Origin: Nocardioides sp. CER19
Lineage (GTDB): Bacteria; Actinomycetota; Actinomycetes; Propionibacteriales; Nocardioidaceae
Assembly: GCF_029846275.1 (NCBI RefSeq)
Contig: NZ_JARVWS010000001.1
Coordinates: 1,364,001 to 1,428,000, forward strand
DNA: 64,000 bases
Direction of reading: 5' to 3'
Of this stretch, positions 34,583-43,610 are shown in pieces (within the stretch, counting starts at the first letter, position 1; each line of letters opens with the position of its first letter). The notes below the pieces were generated by a model. It did no database searches and had not been told where the DNA came from. It saw nothing but the letters and a program-made list of their open reading frames with translations. Made by a program: the position numbers and the translations under genes.

Positions 34583-35548
34583 ATGGCAGCCGCCAACCCG
34601 AAGAACTACACCCTCGAGCCGGAGGCGCTCGCGTTCTCCGAGGCAACGCTGAACCCGCCGTTCCTCTACCAGCTCGACCCCGCTGAGGGCCGCAAGGTCG
34701 TCGACGGGGTGCAGGACTCCGAGATCTTCAAGCCGGAGGTCGACGAGAAGTGGATCAAGGTGCCGGGCGGACCGACCGGGCCGGTTCCGACCCGCATCGT
34801 CAAGCCCAAGGGCGCGACCGGCACGCTCCCGGTGGTCATCTACACCCACGGCGCCGGCTGGGTGTTCGGCGACGCTCACACCCATGACCGTCTGGTGCGC
34901 GACCTGGCCATCGGGACGGGCGCCGCGGTCGTCTTCCCGGAGTACGACCGTTCGCCCGACGTGAAGTACCCCGTCGCCAACGAGCAGTCGTACGCCGTCG
35001 CGAAGTGGGTCGCCCAGAACGGGGCGGAGGAAGGGCTGGACGGAACCAACGTCGCCATCGCAGGCGATTCGGTCGGCGGCAACATGGCCATCGCGCTCAC
35101 GCTGCTGGCGAAGGAGCGCGGCGACGTGACCTTCAAGGCGCAGGTTCTGTTCTACCCCGTGACCGACGCCAGCTTCGACAACGGCTCCTACACCGAGTTC
35201 GCTGAAGGCTACTGGCTCACCCGCACCGCCATGCAGTGGTTCTGGGACCAGTACACCTCGACCCCGCAGGAGCGCGAGGAGATCACGGTCTCCCCGCTTC
35301 GCGCCACCGCCGAGGACGTGAAGGGCCTGCCCCAGGCGCTGGTCATCAACGCGGAGTGCGACGTCCTCCGCGACGAAGGCGAGGCCTACGCCTCCAAGCT
35401 CCGCGCGGCCGGCGTCGAGGTCACCGGTGTCCGCTACGAGGGCATCATCCATGACTTCGTCATGCTCAACGCTCTGCACGACACTCCGCAGTCCAAGGCC
35501 GCCATTGCGCAGGCCGCCGCCTTCCTCAAGGACGCGCTCTCCGCCTGA
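34583..35548 (+). CDS. alpha/beta hydrolase, HSL-like lipase/esterase
   Basis: 321 residues of the hormone-sensitive lipase-like family: HGAGWVFGDAHTHD (HGGG-type oxyanion motif with Ala), nucleophile in AIAGDSVGGNMAIA near residue 160, acid in the NAECDVLRDEGEAYA stretch and His in EGIIHDFVML. Ribosome site agagagaaggac. Ends the operon; a strong hairpin follows. Confidence 0.9.
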   Translation: MAAANPKNYTLEPEALAFSEATLNPPFLYQLDPAEGRKVVDGVQDSEIFKPEVDEKWIKVPGGPTGPVPTRIVKPKGATGTLPVVIYTHGAGWVFGDAHTHDRLVRDLAIGTGAAVVFPEYDRSPDVKYPVANEQSYAVAKWVAQNGAEEGLDGTNVAIAGDSVGGNMAIALTLLAKERGDVTFKAQVLFYPVTDASFDNGSYTEFAEGYWLTRTAMQWFWDQYTSTPQEREEITVSPLRATAEDVKGLPQALVINAECDVLRDEGEAYASKLRAAGVEVTGVRYEGIIHDFVMLNALHDTPQSKAAIAQAAAFLKDALSA

Positions 35549-35554
35549 GCCGTC

Positions 35555-35588
35555 GGGCGGGCGGGGGATGCAACGCCCTCGCCCGCCC
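35555..35588 (+). terminator. hairpin terminator after hydrolase operon
   Basis: GGGCGGGCG / CGCCCGCCC perfect 9-bp arms around a 16-nt loop, 6 bp after the stop; no T tract, common in actinomycetes. Confidence 0.65.
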
Positions 35589-35774
35589 AGCACCCGCACG
35601 GGGCGGACGGTGATGGACGCCGTCGAGAGACCCGCCCACACCAGGTAGGAATCAGTGACGGGGAAGGGTGCCCGGCCCCGACCGTGCTCCGGGGGTGCGC
35701 TGAGGACCTTCGCCATCCCTACGGCCGTGGGGTCGCCGGGACAGGGGTGACAGCACCGAGTCGAGGACGACCGG

Positions 35775-36086
35775 ATGAACGATGTGCAGCGGCGTGCCCG
35801 CACCAGCGAGCCGATTGATCGGCTCAGGAAGGCGACGCCGGACGAACGTGACGAGCTCGTCGAGGCGTTCGCCGTGACGAGCATGCCTGTCGCCCGTGCG
35901 ATCGCGCACCGCGCCGCACCTGCAGGCGCTGCCTCCGCAGATGCGCTGGATGCTGCATCGACGCTTCGTGGAGGACCACACCCAGCAGGAGATCGCCGAC
36001 GAGCTCGCATGTCGCAGTACCACGTCTCTCGGCTGCTCAGCCGTTGCCTGGAGCAGTTGAGAGAGCTGATGATCGAGCCTGCCTGA
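35775..36086 (+). pseudogene. SigF/SigB-type sigma factor remnant
   Basis: N-terminal part reads DELVEAFAVTSMPVARAIAH, the region-2 start of SigB/SigF sigma factors. The protein then jumps to region 4: LQALPPQMRWMLHRRFVEDH and TQQEIADELA in a second frame, returning to the first frame as MSQYHVSRLLSRCLEQLREL. Regions 2.2-3 are deleted and at least two frameshifts are present. Dead gene, still followed by its terminator. Confidence 0.8.
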
Positions 36087-36093
36087 GGCGGCG

Positions 36094-36119
36094 GGCCGCT
36101 GCCCGCGACGGCAGCGGCC
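36094..36119 (+). terminator. hairpin after sigma-factor remnant
   Basis: GGCCGCTGCC-cgcgac-GGCAGCGGCC, perfect 10-bp stem with 6-nt loop, 7 bp after the stop. Confidence 0.65.
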
Positions 36120-36293
36120 GCACGCCACCGGCACCACCAGCGCCTCCCCGGAGCCCGCGTCCAGCACCGCGCCCTGAGAGGCGGGAGTCGCCAGCACTGC
36201 GCCAGCTGCCGGTCCGTCAGCGGCCGGGCGTGTCCGGCGCGGTCCGGTTGCGGGCTCCGACGGTGTCGATTCCCGCCCGCGTGCTCGCGGTGT

Positions 36294-37073
36294 TCAGTCT
36301 GGTCGCTGGGGCGCGTGCCAGACCAGCGTGTGGTCGGGGTCGGAGGTGGGGCGTTCGACCGAGTCGTTGTGGCGGGGGTGCGCCTGGCGCCCCCAGCGGT
36401 CGTCGCCGAACCAGTCGGGCAGGCCGAACGGCAGGTCCGAGGCCGGAATGGGGGCGTAGTCGGCTTCGGTGAAGCGGGTCCCATAGTTCGAGCTGGTGCT
36501 GTCGCGCTGGGCGTCGGGTGTGACGAGGTCACGCAGCTTGGCGATAGCGGCTCGCCAGCCGTCGAGGAGCGCGCGTGTGTCGCGGCTGGAGGGATGCGGG
36601 ACCGCGAAGGTCACGACGCTGGGGGCGTTGTCCCACTGGCGCAGCGCTTCTCGGGCGTTGGCACCGAAGGCGACGACGGCTTGGAGGTCCGGGCCGGTGA
36701 CCAGGTCGAAGAGGTGGTTGTTCCAGGCGCTGTACGGCTCCTGGGCCAGAAGCGGTAGTGCGTCGGGCCCCCGGCTGGGGTGCAGGGCGTAGGGGAAAGC
36801 GTTGACCAGCACGTAACTGTGGTCCAGGCCGAGCTTGCTGAGGAAGCCTTGGACGCGTTGGCCGGCGTCGCCGACCAGGGTGCGGCAGGCGATGCGTTCG
36901 GTGGGTCCCGGGTCGGAGGCGATTCCCAAGACGCGGGCCGAGCCGTCCAGTCGACCGCGGTAGAAGACCGGTCCCCAGTCGTACCAGAACAGGTCGCCCG
37001 CCTGTGCGAAGGACGGTAGGGCCGCGAAGTGGGCTGCCAAGGCCGGCGGTGGGCCCGGATCGTAGGCCCTCAT
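36294..37073 (-). CDS. uracil-DNA glycosylase family protein
   Basis: 259 residues, ATG at 37073 with aggag just upstream. UDG-fold motifs: ARVLGIASDPGPTERIACRT, VLVNAFPYALHPS, VVAFGANAREAL and PHPSSRDTRALL (His region). The motif I Asp and the family differ from canonical UDG; it may remove another damaged base or be inactive. Stands next to the amidohydrolase on the same strand, 56 bp apart. Confidence 0.8.
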   Translation of the reverse strand: MRAYDPGPPPALAAHFAALPSFAQAGDLFWYDWGPVFYRGRLDGSARVLGIASDPGPTERIACRTLVGDAGQRVQGFLSKLGLDHSYVLVNAFPYALHPSRGPDALPLLAQEPYSAWNNHLFDLVTGPDLQAVVAFGANAREALRQWDNAPSVVTFAVPHPSSRDTRALLDGWRAAIAKLRDLVTPDAQRDSTSSNYGTRFTEADYAPIPASDLPFGLPDWFGDDRWGRQAHPRHNDSVERPTSDPDHTLVWHAPQRPD

Positions 37074-37129
37074 GCGTTGCTCCTGTCTGACTCTCGGCCA
37101 TCCCATCGCCTCCCGTTGGTGCCGGACAC

Positions 37130-38803
37130 CTAGCGCTGCTCGGACAGCTGCTGCAGTTGCGTCCGGATGTCTTCGGGCAGGTTGATGGCCGTGCCGAGGG
37201 CCTCGTAGTAGCCCGGGTTGTCGACTGCGGCCAGCGGGTCGAGCGGTAGCGCCGGGAGCGGTAGCGAAGCAGCGGCAGCCGAGAGCTCGGTGTCGCGGTT
37301 GCCGGGCAGGTTGGGGCCGGTGAGCCGGCCGTGTAGGGGGAGGTGGGGGCGCGGCGTCATGTGGTTGTCGATCACGTCGGCCACGGCCAGCAAGGTCTCC
37401 TCGGTCTCCTGGGCGCGATCTCCCCTGGTGGGGACGGGGCGACGTGAAAGGGCTGGTGCGGCCAGGGGCGCGGCCGGCAGCTCAGCCAAGGCGGCGGCGA
37501 GCCGGCCTTCCGCTTCGGCGACACTGAGAGCGTCGACCTGGGCGTCGGCGGTGGCCTGTGCCAGGTTGAGGACTCGGGTGCGGCCGCCGACGCGGATCCG
37601 CTCGACGATCGCCCCAGGGTCGACCACCTGGTGGTGCATCAGTCCCGGGGTGCCGACGCGGGCGACGCCGTTGATCATCACCAGGTGCACGTCGGCCTCC
37701 GTCGCTGTGATGAGCTGTCGGTAGGGATCGCCGGTGCGTCCGGTGAGGACGATCAGGTCGGCGCGCTTGCCCGGCTCGAGGCTGCCGAGGTGGGTGCTCC
37801 ACCCCAGCAGCTGGGCGGGATTGGTGGTGGCCATCCGCACCAGGTCGACGTCGCTGAGGAGGATTCCGGCGGTGTCGGCGTAGATCCGGGCCACCTTCAG
37901 CTCGCCGAGCAGGTTCTTGCTGCCGGAGGGGGACCAGTCCGACCCCAACGCCACCGCCACACCCGCCCGTCGGGCGGCCGCGATGTCCGCGGTCTTGCCG
38001 TAGAGAAGCAGGTTGGACAACGGCGACCAGACCATGGACCCGCCGTGGGCGGCGTAGGTCTGGAAGTCCTCGGCCGTCAGCGCGGCGCAGTGGATGCCGA
38101 TCAGGTTCTCGGTGATCGCCCACCGGCCGTCGGTCAGGTGCAGCGCCTCGAAGTGGTCATGGGCAGGGCGGTCGACGCCCTCGCTCAGATGCAGCAGGAG
38201 CTTCTGGGTCCCGGAGATCCGCGCCAGGAAGTGTTCGGCGTCGGTGGACTCGATGTCGGCGATGTGGGTGGCGGCCGGCGGGAGGTCACGATCGCCGGTC
38301 GACTCCACGTTCCGCACCAGCCCGCGGAAGTGGCTGACGATGCCCGCGTTCGAGGCCAGTGCGATGCCCTGGCTGGTCGTCGTGCCGCCCAGCAGGGCTC
38401 GCACCTCGACGTACCGCACGATCGCCGGCACTACCTCGGCCTGCCGGCCCAGCGACCCCATCGGCCCGGAGATGAGTTGGTGATACTGCGGTGTCGCCCG
38501 CCCGCTCCACTGGTCCCGGTTCGTGTATCGCCGGGGAACCGCCCACAACGACAGCACGTCATAGGGCAGGTGGTTGTGCAGTTCGATCAGCCCCGGAAAC
38601 AGCGTGCCTCGGGTGGGCGCCACCGCGACAGTCTCGAACCCGACCGGTGGCGCCGCGGCTGCTGGCCGTACGTCGACGAGCGAGCCATCCCGTGCGTAGA
38701 CGACCCCGTCGTCCACGACAGTGCCGGCCGCATCCAAGGTGACCACCCGACCGCGCAACGCCACCGGCGACGACGACGCTGGATCGATGGCACCAGCCCT
38801 CAT
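37130..38803 (-). CDS. amidohydrolase family protein
   Basis: 557 residues from ATG at 38803. Metal-binding ELHNHLPYDVLS, then LLLHLSEGVD, GIHCAALTAEDF and the conserved Asp in ALGSDWSPSGSKNL; the C-terminal part returns to the composite strand domain (PGKRADLIVLTG). Resembles cytosine deaminase/chlorohydrolase-like enzymes that hydrolyse C-N or C-Cl bonds. An extra ~120-residue C-terminal tail is unusual and unassigned. Substrate unknown. Confidence 0.85.
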   Translation of the reverse strand: MRAGAIDPASSSPVALRGRVVTLDAAGTVVDDGVVYARDGSLVDVRPAAAAPPVGFETVAVAPTRGTLFPGLIELHNHLPYDVLSLWAVPRRYTNRDQWSGRATPQYHQLISGPMGSLGRQAEVVPAIVRYVEVRALLGGTTTSQGIALASNAGIVSHFRGLVRNVESTGDRDLPPAATHIADIESTDAEHFLARISGTQKLLLHLSEGVDRPAHDHFEALHLTDGRWAITENLIGIHCAALTAEDFQTYAAHGGSMVWSPLSNLLLYGKTADIAAARRAGVAVALGSDWSPSGSKNLLGELKVARIYADTAGILLSDVDLVRMATTNPAQLLGWSTHLGSLEPGKRADLIVLTGRTGDPYRQLITATEADVHLVMINGVARVGTPGLMHHQVVDPGAIVERIRVGGRTRVLNLAQATADAQVDALSVAEAEGRLAAALAELPAAPLAAPALSRRPVPTRGDRAQETEETLLAVADVIDNHMTPRPHLPLHGRLTGPNLPGNRDTELSAAAASLPLPALPLDPLAAVDNPGYYEALGTAINLPEDIRTQLQQLSEQR

Positions 38804-39086
38804 CGAAGATCCCCCGCCCCGAACGTGCCCATACACGGGTCTAAGCCGCACAGGCGCGGGCGTCAAGCCTCGCGCCCGACGCGGCGCGCTCGCAGGGCCC
38901 TGGTGTTCCAGTTGGCTCTTGCTGACCCGTTGACGAACCACCCCTGGTTGCCCGACCGGCTGTCGTGCTCACCAGAGCGACCCCGGGCAGCCGGTGGCGA
39001 GGCGGGGGGCCGGGTGTCTGGGACGCGCTGCCGGGTACTGAGCCGTTGGGGGAGTGGCGCATCGCGCACCAGAGCCGGGGGGACCC

Positions 39087-39800
39087 ATGACAGCCACGAG
39101 CGAGAAGTCTCCGGACCTGACGAGACCCGCCTCGGAGAACTCAGGTTGGTACGTGTACGCGGTGTGCCGAGACCTCGACGCGAACGCTCTTGATGGATCC
39201 CTCGGGCTGGGTGGCATGCCCGTGGAGCTCGTGCATGACGATGAGCTCACCGCCGTGGTGAGCTCGGTTCCGCTGTTGGAGTACGGCCCGGAGGCGTTGC
39301 GGCACAACCTCGTCGACCCCGCGTGGCTGGACCGAGCGGTTCACGTCCACGACCAGGTCGTGAGCCTCGTGGCGGCCTTGGCGGCGACGGTGCCTGTACG
39401 TCTCGCGACCGTTTGCCCCGACGACGATGCCGTGCGCGCCCGACTGCGCGACTGGCGCATCCCACTGGTGTGCACGCTTGATCGGGTGGAGGGCTGCGCC
39501 GAATGGCGCGTGAAGGTCGTGTCCACGGGGAATGCTCGTGCGGACGAGACGGTGGCCAAGTCGATCCACAGCGCTCTCAGCGGCCTCGCTGTCTCCACGC
39601 GGGAGCTCGGGGTGGAAGATGCCCGGCTGAGCGGGCACTCGGGCGTGATCGAGCTCAACGCCGCCTACCTCGTGCCGTTTGACGTCGGCGAGGCGTTCGC
39701 GACGCGGATCGCTCAGCTGGCCGCGGACGGGCAGGACGTCGTCGTCGACGGTCGGGGGCCACGCCCGCCGTACGCGTTCGCAATGCTCGCGGAGCCCTGA
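39087..39800 (+). CDS. GvpL/GvpF family gas-vesicle protein, orphan
   Basis: 237 residues. Clear family features: WYVYAVCRDLDANAL, GGMPVELVHDDELTAVVSSV, RAVHVHDQVVSLVAAL, TVPVRLATVCPDDDAVRARL and the EWRVKVV strand. GvpF/L proteins help nucleate gas vesicles, but no gvpA or other gvp gene is in this window. Start ATG at 39087 (ggggggac upstream). Slightly shorter than most family members. Confidence 0.85.
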   Translation: MTATSEKSPDLTRPASENSGWYVYAVCRDLDANALDGSLGLGGMPVELVHDDELTAVVSSVPLLEYGPEALRHNLVDPAWLDRAVHVHDQVVSLVAALAATVPVRLATVCPDDDAVRARLRDWRIPLVCTLDRVEGCAEWRVKVVSTGNARADETVAKSIHSALSGLAVSTRELGVEDARLSGHSGVIELNAAYLVPFDVGEAFATRIAQLAADGQDVVVDGRGPRPPYAFAMLAEP

Positions 39801-40205
39801 ACCGACGGGAGCGCAGACTTCGATGCGGCCCGGTCAATCACCGGAAGGCGCTGAGCCGGCCGATGATGTGCAGATGTTCGCCCGCCCCGCATGTCACGGG
39901 TGCCCCCTCATGGCGCACGGCGGCAGCGCTTGGCCCGACCGATTCCGGGCTCAGAATCCGTCCGCTGGCGGTTAGTCCGTCGGCATCCCCCGAGGTCCGG
40001 CTGGTCCCGCCACGTTTGGAGCGGGCGTGTGCTCGCAGCCGGGACGCTGCGAATCTCCCCACCCTTTCGGGTGAGGGAGCGGGGCGAAGATCTCACCCCC
40101 GCGGGCGGAATCGCCGTTCGGGAGTTTGCGACTTGCGGGGCACCGGGGACGTCTCCGGCATGACGTTAGACCGCTCGCCCGGTCGATATACAACGGAGGC
40201 GTGAC
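39801..40205. other. 405-bp gap with a GC-rich stem-loop
   Basis: Contains an imperfect stem-loop at 40055-40079 (ctcccc-accc-tttc-gggt-gaggga) and a further GC-rich run before the small membrane-protein gene. I considered a leader RNA for that gene but can assign no known riboswitch class. Confidence 0.4.
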
Positions 40206-40328
40206 ATGACTGCCGGTATTCAGCATCACCCGGAGGCGGAGCCCCGACAGGCCGCGGAGCTCTCCGGGCTCATCCTTCTTCTGAGCCTGATGGCGGTGCT
40301 GACCGCTCTGGTGCTGGCATTTTCCTGA
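40206..40328 (+). CDS. small membrane protein, 40 aa
   Basis: ATG preceded by a strong ribosome site (acggaggcgtgac). Short charged head (TAGIQHHPEAEPRQAAELSG) then one helix (LILLLSLMAVLTALVLAFS) ending at the stop. A typical single-pass small protein, but I recognise no family. It follows the long GC-rich leader described at 39801-40205. Confidence 0.65.
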   Translation: MTAGIQHHPEAEPRQAAELSGLILLLSLMAVLTALVLAFS

Positions 40329-40334
40329 CCCGTC

Positions 40335-40634
40335 GCGAGGAGTTCAAGGCGCGGCTGGTCGACCGAGCACGAAGCCGACCCCGGTTGTGGACGGCGATGG
40401 TGTCGCCGGCTGTGATGAAGGGCTGCTCGAAGAACTCCAGCGATTGCCAGGCCTGCTCATCGGCTGGATGAAGGTCTCGATTCCATCGTGCCCGCCGGAC
40501 GCCGCCGTACGGGAGACTGTCGGTCTGATACACCGCGACGTCCGGGTCGAGACACTCGGCGAGGTCACCGAAGTCGGCCTTCCCTTCTGCTGCCGCCGCC
40601 GACGTAGCCCGTTCGGACCGATGGCCTGACGCAC
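40335..40634 (-). pseudogene. SnoaL-like (NTF2-fold) protein remnant
   Basis: Minus strand reads SAAAAEGKADFGDLAECLDP, DVAVYQTDSLPYGGVRR in one frame, GHDGIETFIQPMS in a second, then QAWQSLEFFEQPFITAGDTI and AVHNRGRLRARST back in the first. These are consecutive segments of a SnoaL-like polyketide cyclase/nuclear transport factor 2 fold, so two opposite frameshifts are present. The 5' end is missing right next to the repeat at 40641. Confidence 0.75.
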
Positions 40635-40640
40635 TCAGAT

Positions 40641-40651
40641 CGGCAGATTGG
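40641..40651 (+). repeat. polar intergenic repeat, GATTGG variant
   Basis: cggcagattgg directly at the broken 5' end of the SnoaL-like remnant. Confidence 0.55.
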
Positions 40652-40692
40652 TGCACGGCGGTTGAATGGGGACACGTCCAGCAAGGAGGCGC

Positions 40693-42051
40693 ATGAACCT
40701 GCCCACCGATCGGCCAGTTCCGGACTTCAACGCCCTCGATGTCGAAGCCGTGCTCGCGAAGGATGATGTCCCTGGTTGTTCCGTGGCAGTCCTCGATGGT
40801 GGCGAGGTGGTGTTCGACCGCGGGTTCGGGATGAGCAGGGTCGACTCCGGTGACCCGCTCACTCCCGCGACGCGCATGCAGGCTTGTTCGATGAGCAAGC
40901 CGGTTTCGGTGCTGGCGGCCCTGCGGCTGGTCGAGCAGGGCCTGCTCGACCTGGACGCCGACGTCTCGCAGTACCTGACGCGATGGACCCTGCCCTCGAA
41001 TGGCGACTGGCATCCTCGGATCACGCTCAGGCAGCTCGCCAGCCATACTGCCGGCCTGACGGTCCACGCAGGATTCCCTGGATACGTGCGGGGCGAAGTG
41101 GTGCCCACCCTGGGCGACGTGCTCTCCGGTACTCACCCCGCGAACGCACCGGGCGTCCGTGTCGACATGGTGCCGGGCGTCCAGTTCCGCTATTCAGGTG
41201 CCGGCACCACCCTCATCCAACTTCTGATGGAGGAGGTGACCGGCACGAGCCCAACTGAGCTCTTGGCACAGCTCGTCTTGGGGCCGCTCGACATGCGCGC
41301 GAGCACGTTCGTCCAGGAACTCGACGACGACGAGCGCGCTCACGGACACCTGGTCGGCGGAAGGCCGGTGCCGGGCGGCTGGCGAGTGCACCCGGAGCTT
41401 TGCGCGGCTGGCCTGTGGACGACGCCCGCCGACTATCTCCGCTTCCTGCGAGGGATCCAGCGCGCGTACGCCGGCGACCCCGATGCGCTCATCACCCAGT
41501 CGACGGCGCAGGAACTGCTCAAGCCACGCACGGCGCTGCCGTCGGGTCGCGACATGCTAGGGATGAGCCACGTCGGCCTGGGCTTCTTCGTCGCGGTCCG
41601 CGACGGCGTGCCGGCCTGGTTCGGCCACACCGGCTCCAATGTGGGCTTCGTCTGCGCCTCGATGGCAGATGTGTCGGGTGAGCGGGGAGCAGTGGTCATG
41701 CTCAACAGCGACAACGGGACACCGGCCGCGAAACTGCTGCTGCAATCCATCGCGAAGACCTACCGCTGGAGTGACGCCGACCTCGGTGTCGACGCGCCCC
41801 GCAACCGGGCGACCAGCATCGACGGCCACGCAGGCGTCTACCGCACCGACGACGGTCTCAGCCTTCATCTGGCAGAGGTCGATGGCGAGGTCGAGCTCAT
41901 CATGTCCGACCAGCCCCCGATCCAGCTGCGCATCGATGACCCCACGACCTTGTCGACCGAAGCCGTCGACCTCCGGGTGCTGCTCGACGCGGACGGCTCG
42001 ATCTCACTCGAGCAGGGTGGTCACCGCACCAGGATGCGACGCGCGACCTGA
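40693..42051 (+). CDS. beta-lactamase-fold serine hydrolase (class C/esterase-like)
   Basis: 452 residues, ATG with aaggaggcgc upstream. Catalytic SxxK as CSMSKPVSVLAALRL near residues 66-69, YSG (FRYSGAGTTLIQLL) as the second motif, HTG (FGHTGSNVGF) near residue 320. A ~120-residue C-terminal lipocalin-like extension follows. No signal peptide, so it is probably a cytoplasmic esterase rather than a penicillin-binding protein. Stands alone. Confidence 0.88.
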   Translation: MNLPTDRPVPDFNALDVEAVLAKDDVPGCSVAVLDGGEVVFDRGFGMSRVDSGDPLTPATRMQACSMSKPVSVLAALRLVEQGLLDLDADVSQYLTRWTLPSNGDWHPRITLRQLASHTAGLTVHAGFPGYVRGEVVPTLGDVLSGTHPANAPGVRVDMVPGVQFRYSGAGTTLIQLLMEEVTGTSPTELLAQLVLGPLDMRASTFVQELDDDERAHGHLVGGRPVPGGWRVHPELCAAGLWTTPADYLRFLRGIQRAYAGDPDALITQSTAQELLKPRTALPSGRDMLGMSHVGLGFFVAVRDGVPAWFGHTGSNVGFVCASMADVSGERGAVVMLNSDNGTPAAKLLLQSIAKTYRWSDADLGVDAPRNRATSIDGHAGVYRTDDGLSLHLAEVDGEVELIMSDQPPIQLRIDDPTTLSTEAVDLRVLLDADGSISLEQGGHRTRMRRAT

Positions 42052-42063
42052 TCGCTCGACGGT

Positions 42064-42074
42064 CGGCAGATCTC
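42064..42074 (+). repeat. polar intergenic repeat, degenerate copy
   Basis: cggcagatctc, 12 bp after the serine hydrolase stop. Confidence 0.45.
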
Positions 42075-42272
42075 CTTGGGTCAGCCGACGGCGTTGGCGC
42101 GTCGGCAGCGGTGAACCGCATCGCAGCTCCTCAGAGACTTCCGGCAGGGTCGGGGTCTGGCCAGACTTCGATCCAGGTGACCGGCGGGGCGCTCTCTTCG
42201 CGGCTGCCCATGGGACAGGCTCCACCGGGGTCCGTGGCGCGGGCGATCCGCGGCCGCCGCGCAGCTTGCGGG

Positions 42273-43478
42273 TCAGGCGAGGCGCACAGCGCGGAGCGGC
42301 GACCGAGCGGCGATCACGGCGGAGACGACGGACACGGCGGCTATGGCGAGCAGAGCCGAGCGGTCATCCAAGGCGGTCAGCGCTATCCCGCCGAGCACGG
42401 CGCCGAGTGCGCCGGCTGAGCGGTTCACCGAGCGTCTTGTGGCGTTCGCTCGCCCGAGCAAGCTGTCGGGGGTGACCGTCTGCCAGTACCCCGTGTCGTT
42501 GGCGTTCTCGACGCCCATGGCAAGGCCCTGGAGCACCAACGCACCGCCGAGCAGCACCACCCCACCGGGAACGTCCGGCGCCACGGCGACCAGGATCCAC
42601 CCGACCGGGTAGACCGACCGGGTCGCGACGATAGCGCGTCCGGTGCCGAGTCGGCGCCCGACGATCGGCGCGGTCGTCGCGCCGACGAGGCTGGCGATCC
42701 CACCTGTGGCGACCAGCAGTCCGAACACCAGCGCCGACAGGCCCATCCCGCGCAGCGCGACGACGCTCAGGGCGGTGAACCCTGCCGCATGGGCGACGAA
42801 CCAGACGTGGGTCGAGACCGCCAGTGGAGCCAGCGTTGGGTGCCGGTAGGTCCACCGCACACCCTCCTGGATCTCTCGCCCCAGGTGCCGCTCGCCGGCG
42901 GCTCGGGTAGGCGAATCATCGACTCGGAGTCCAGCGTTGAGCACGGTATCCACGAGATAGCTGACCGCATCCACCGCAACCGCGACAGGCGCGCCGAGCA
43001 GTCCGACCAGCCCCCCACCGAGTGCCGGACCCAGCGTCTGCGCGGCAGCGTCGCTCTGGTCCAGCCGGGCGTTGGCCGGGACCAGCCGGTTGCGAGGCAC
43101 CAAGCGCGGCAGCAGCGACTGCGTGGCGGCGAACGCGAACACCGAGCACCCGCCGAACGCCAACAGCAGTACGACCAGCGACCAGATCTCCAGCGCACCG
43201 AACGCCCACAGCACCGGCACCGCCGCCAGCGTCGCCGCTCGTCCCAAGCTGCTCCACACCAAAATGCGCCGCCGCCGCCATCGATCGGCGTAGACCCCTG
43301 CCACGAGTCCGAGCACGGCGTACGGGACGAACTGCGCAGCGTTCACGACCCCGACCGACAGTGACGATGCGTCCAGTTGCTGAATCACCAGCACGGGCAT
43401 GGCCACCGTCGTCACCGCCGTGCCGAACGAGCTGATCGTCGCCGCCACCCAGTAGCGTCCGAACTGGGCGTCCACCAC
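42273..43478 (-). CDS. MFS transporter (EntS-like exporter)
   Basis: 401 residues, about twelve helices, MFS A-motif YADRWRRRRILVW after helix 2 and the ATQSLLPRLVPRNRL loop seen in the MFS_3/enterobactin-exporter group. Probably exports a small hydrophobic compound. Ends 221 bp from the serine hydrolase, convergent with it. Confidence 0.88.
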   Translation of the reverse strand: MVDAQFGRYWVAATISSFGTAVTTVAMPVLVIQQLDASSLSVGVVNAAQFVPYAVLGLVAGVYADRWRRRRILVWSSLGRAATLAAVPVLWAFGALEIWSLVVLLLAFGGCSVFAFAATQSLLPRLVPRNRLVPANARLDQSDAAAQTLGPALGGGLVGLLGAPVAVAVDAVSYLVDTVLNAGLRVDDSPTRAAGERHLGREIQEGVRWTYRHPTLAPLAVSTHVWFVAHAAGFTALSVVALRGMGLSALVFGLLVATGGIASLVGATTAPIVGRRLGTGRAIVATRSVYPVGWILVAVAPDVPGGVVLLGGALVLQGLAMGVENANDTGYWQTVTPDSLLGRANATRRSVNRSAGALGAVLGGIALTALDDRSALLAIAAVSVVSAVIAARSPLRAVRLA

Positions 43479-43610
43479 TACATCTCCTGACGGCGAGGAT
43501 TGGCTGGCATTCCATCACAATCGGCGAAGACGGACGGGTCCTGGTTCACGGCGATTGCCCGACCATCGCCAGATGCGGGAAGTCCGTGCTGCCGCGCGCG
43601 TGGCGGTGTC

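Noticed and set aside
37631..39193. 520-codon plus-strand open frame
   Set aside because: Antisense to the amidohydrolase; no motif and composition of an antisense shadow.
40040..40205. c-di-AMP (ydaO) or other riboswitch upstream of the 40-aa protein
   Set aside because: Stem-loop present but the conserved ydaO core elements are not found in order.
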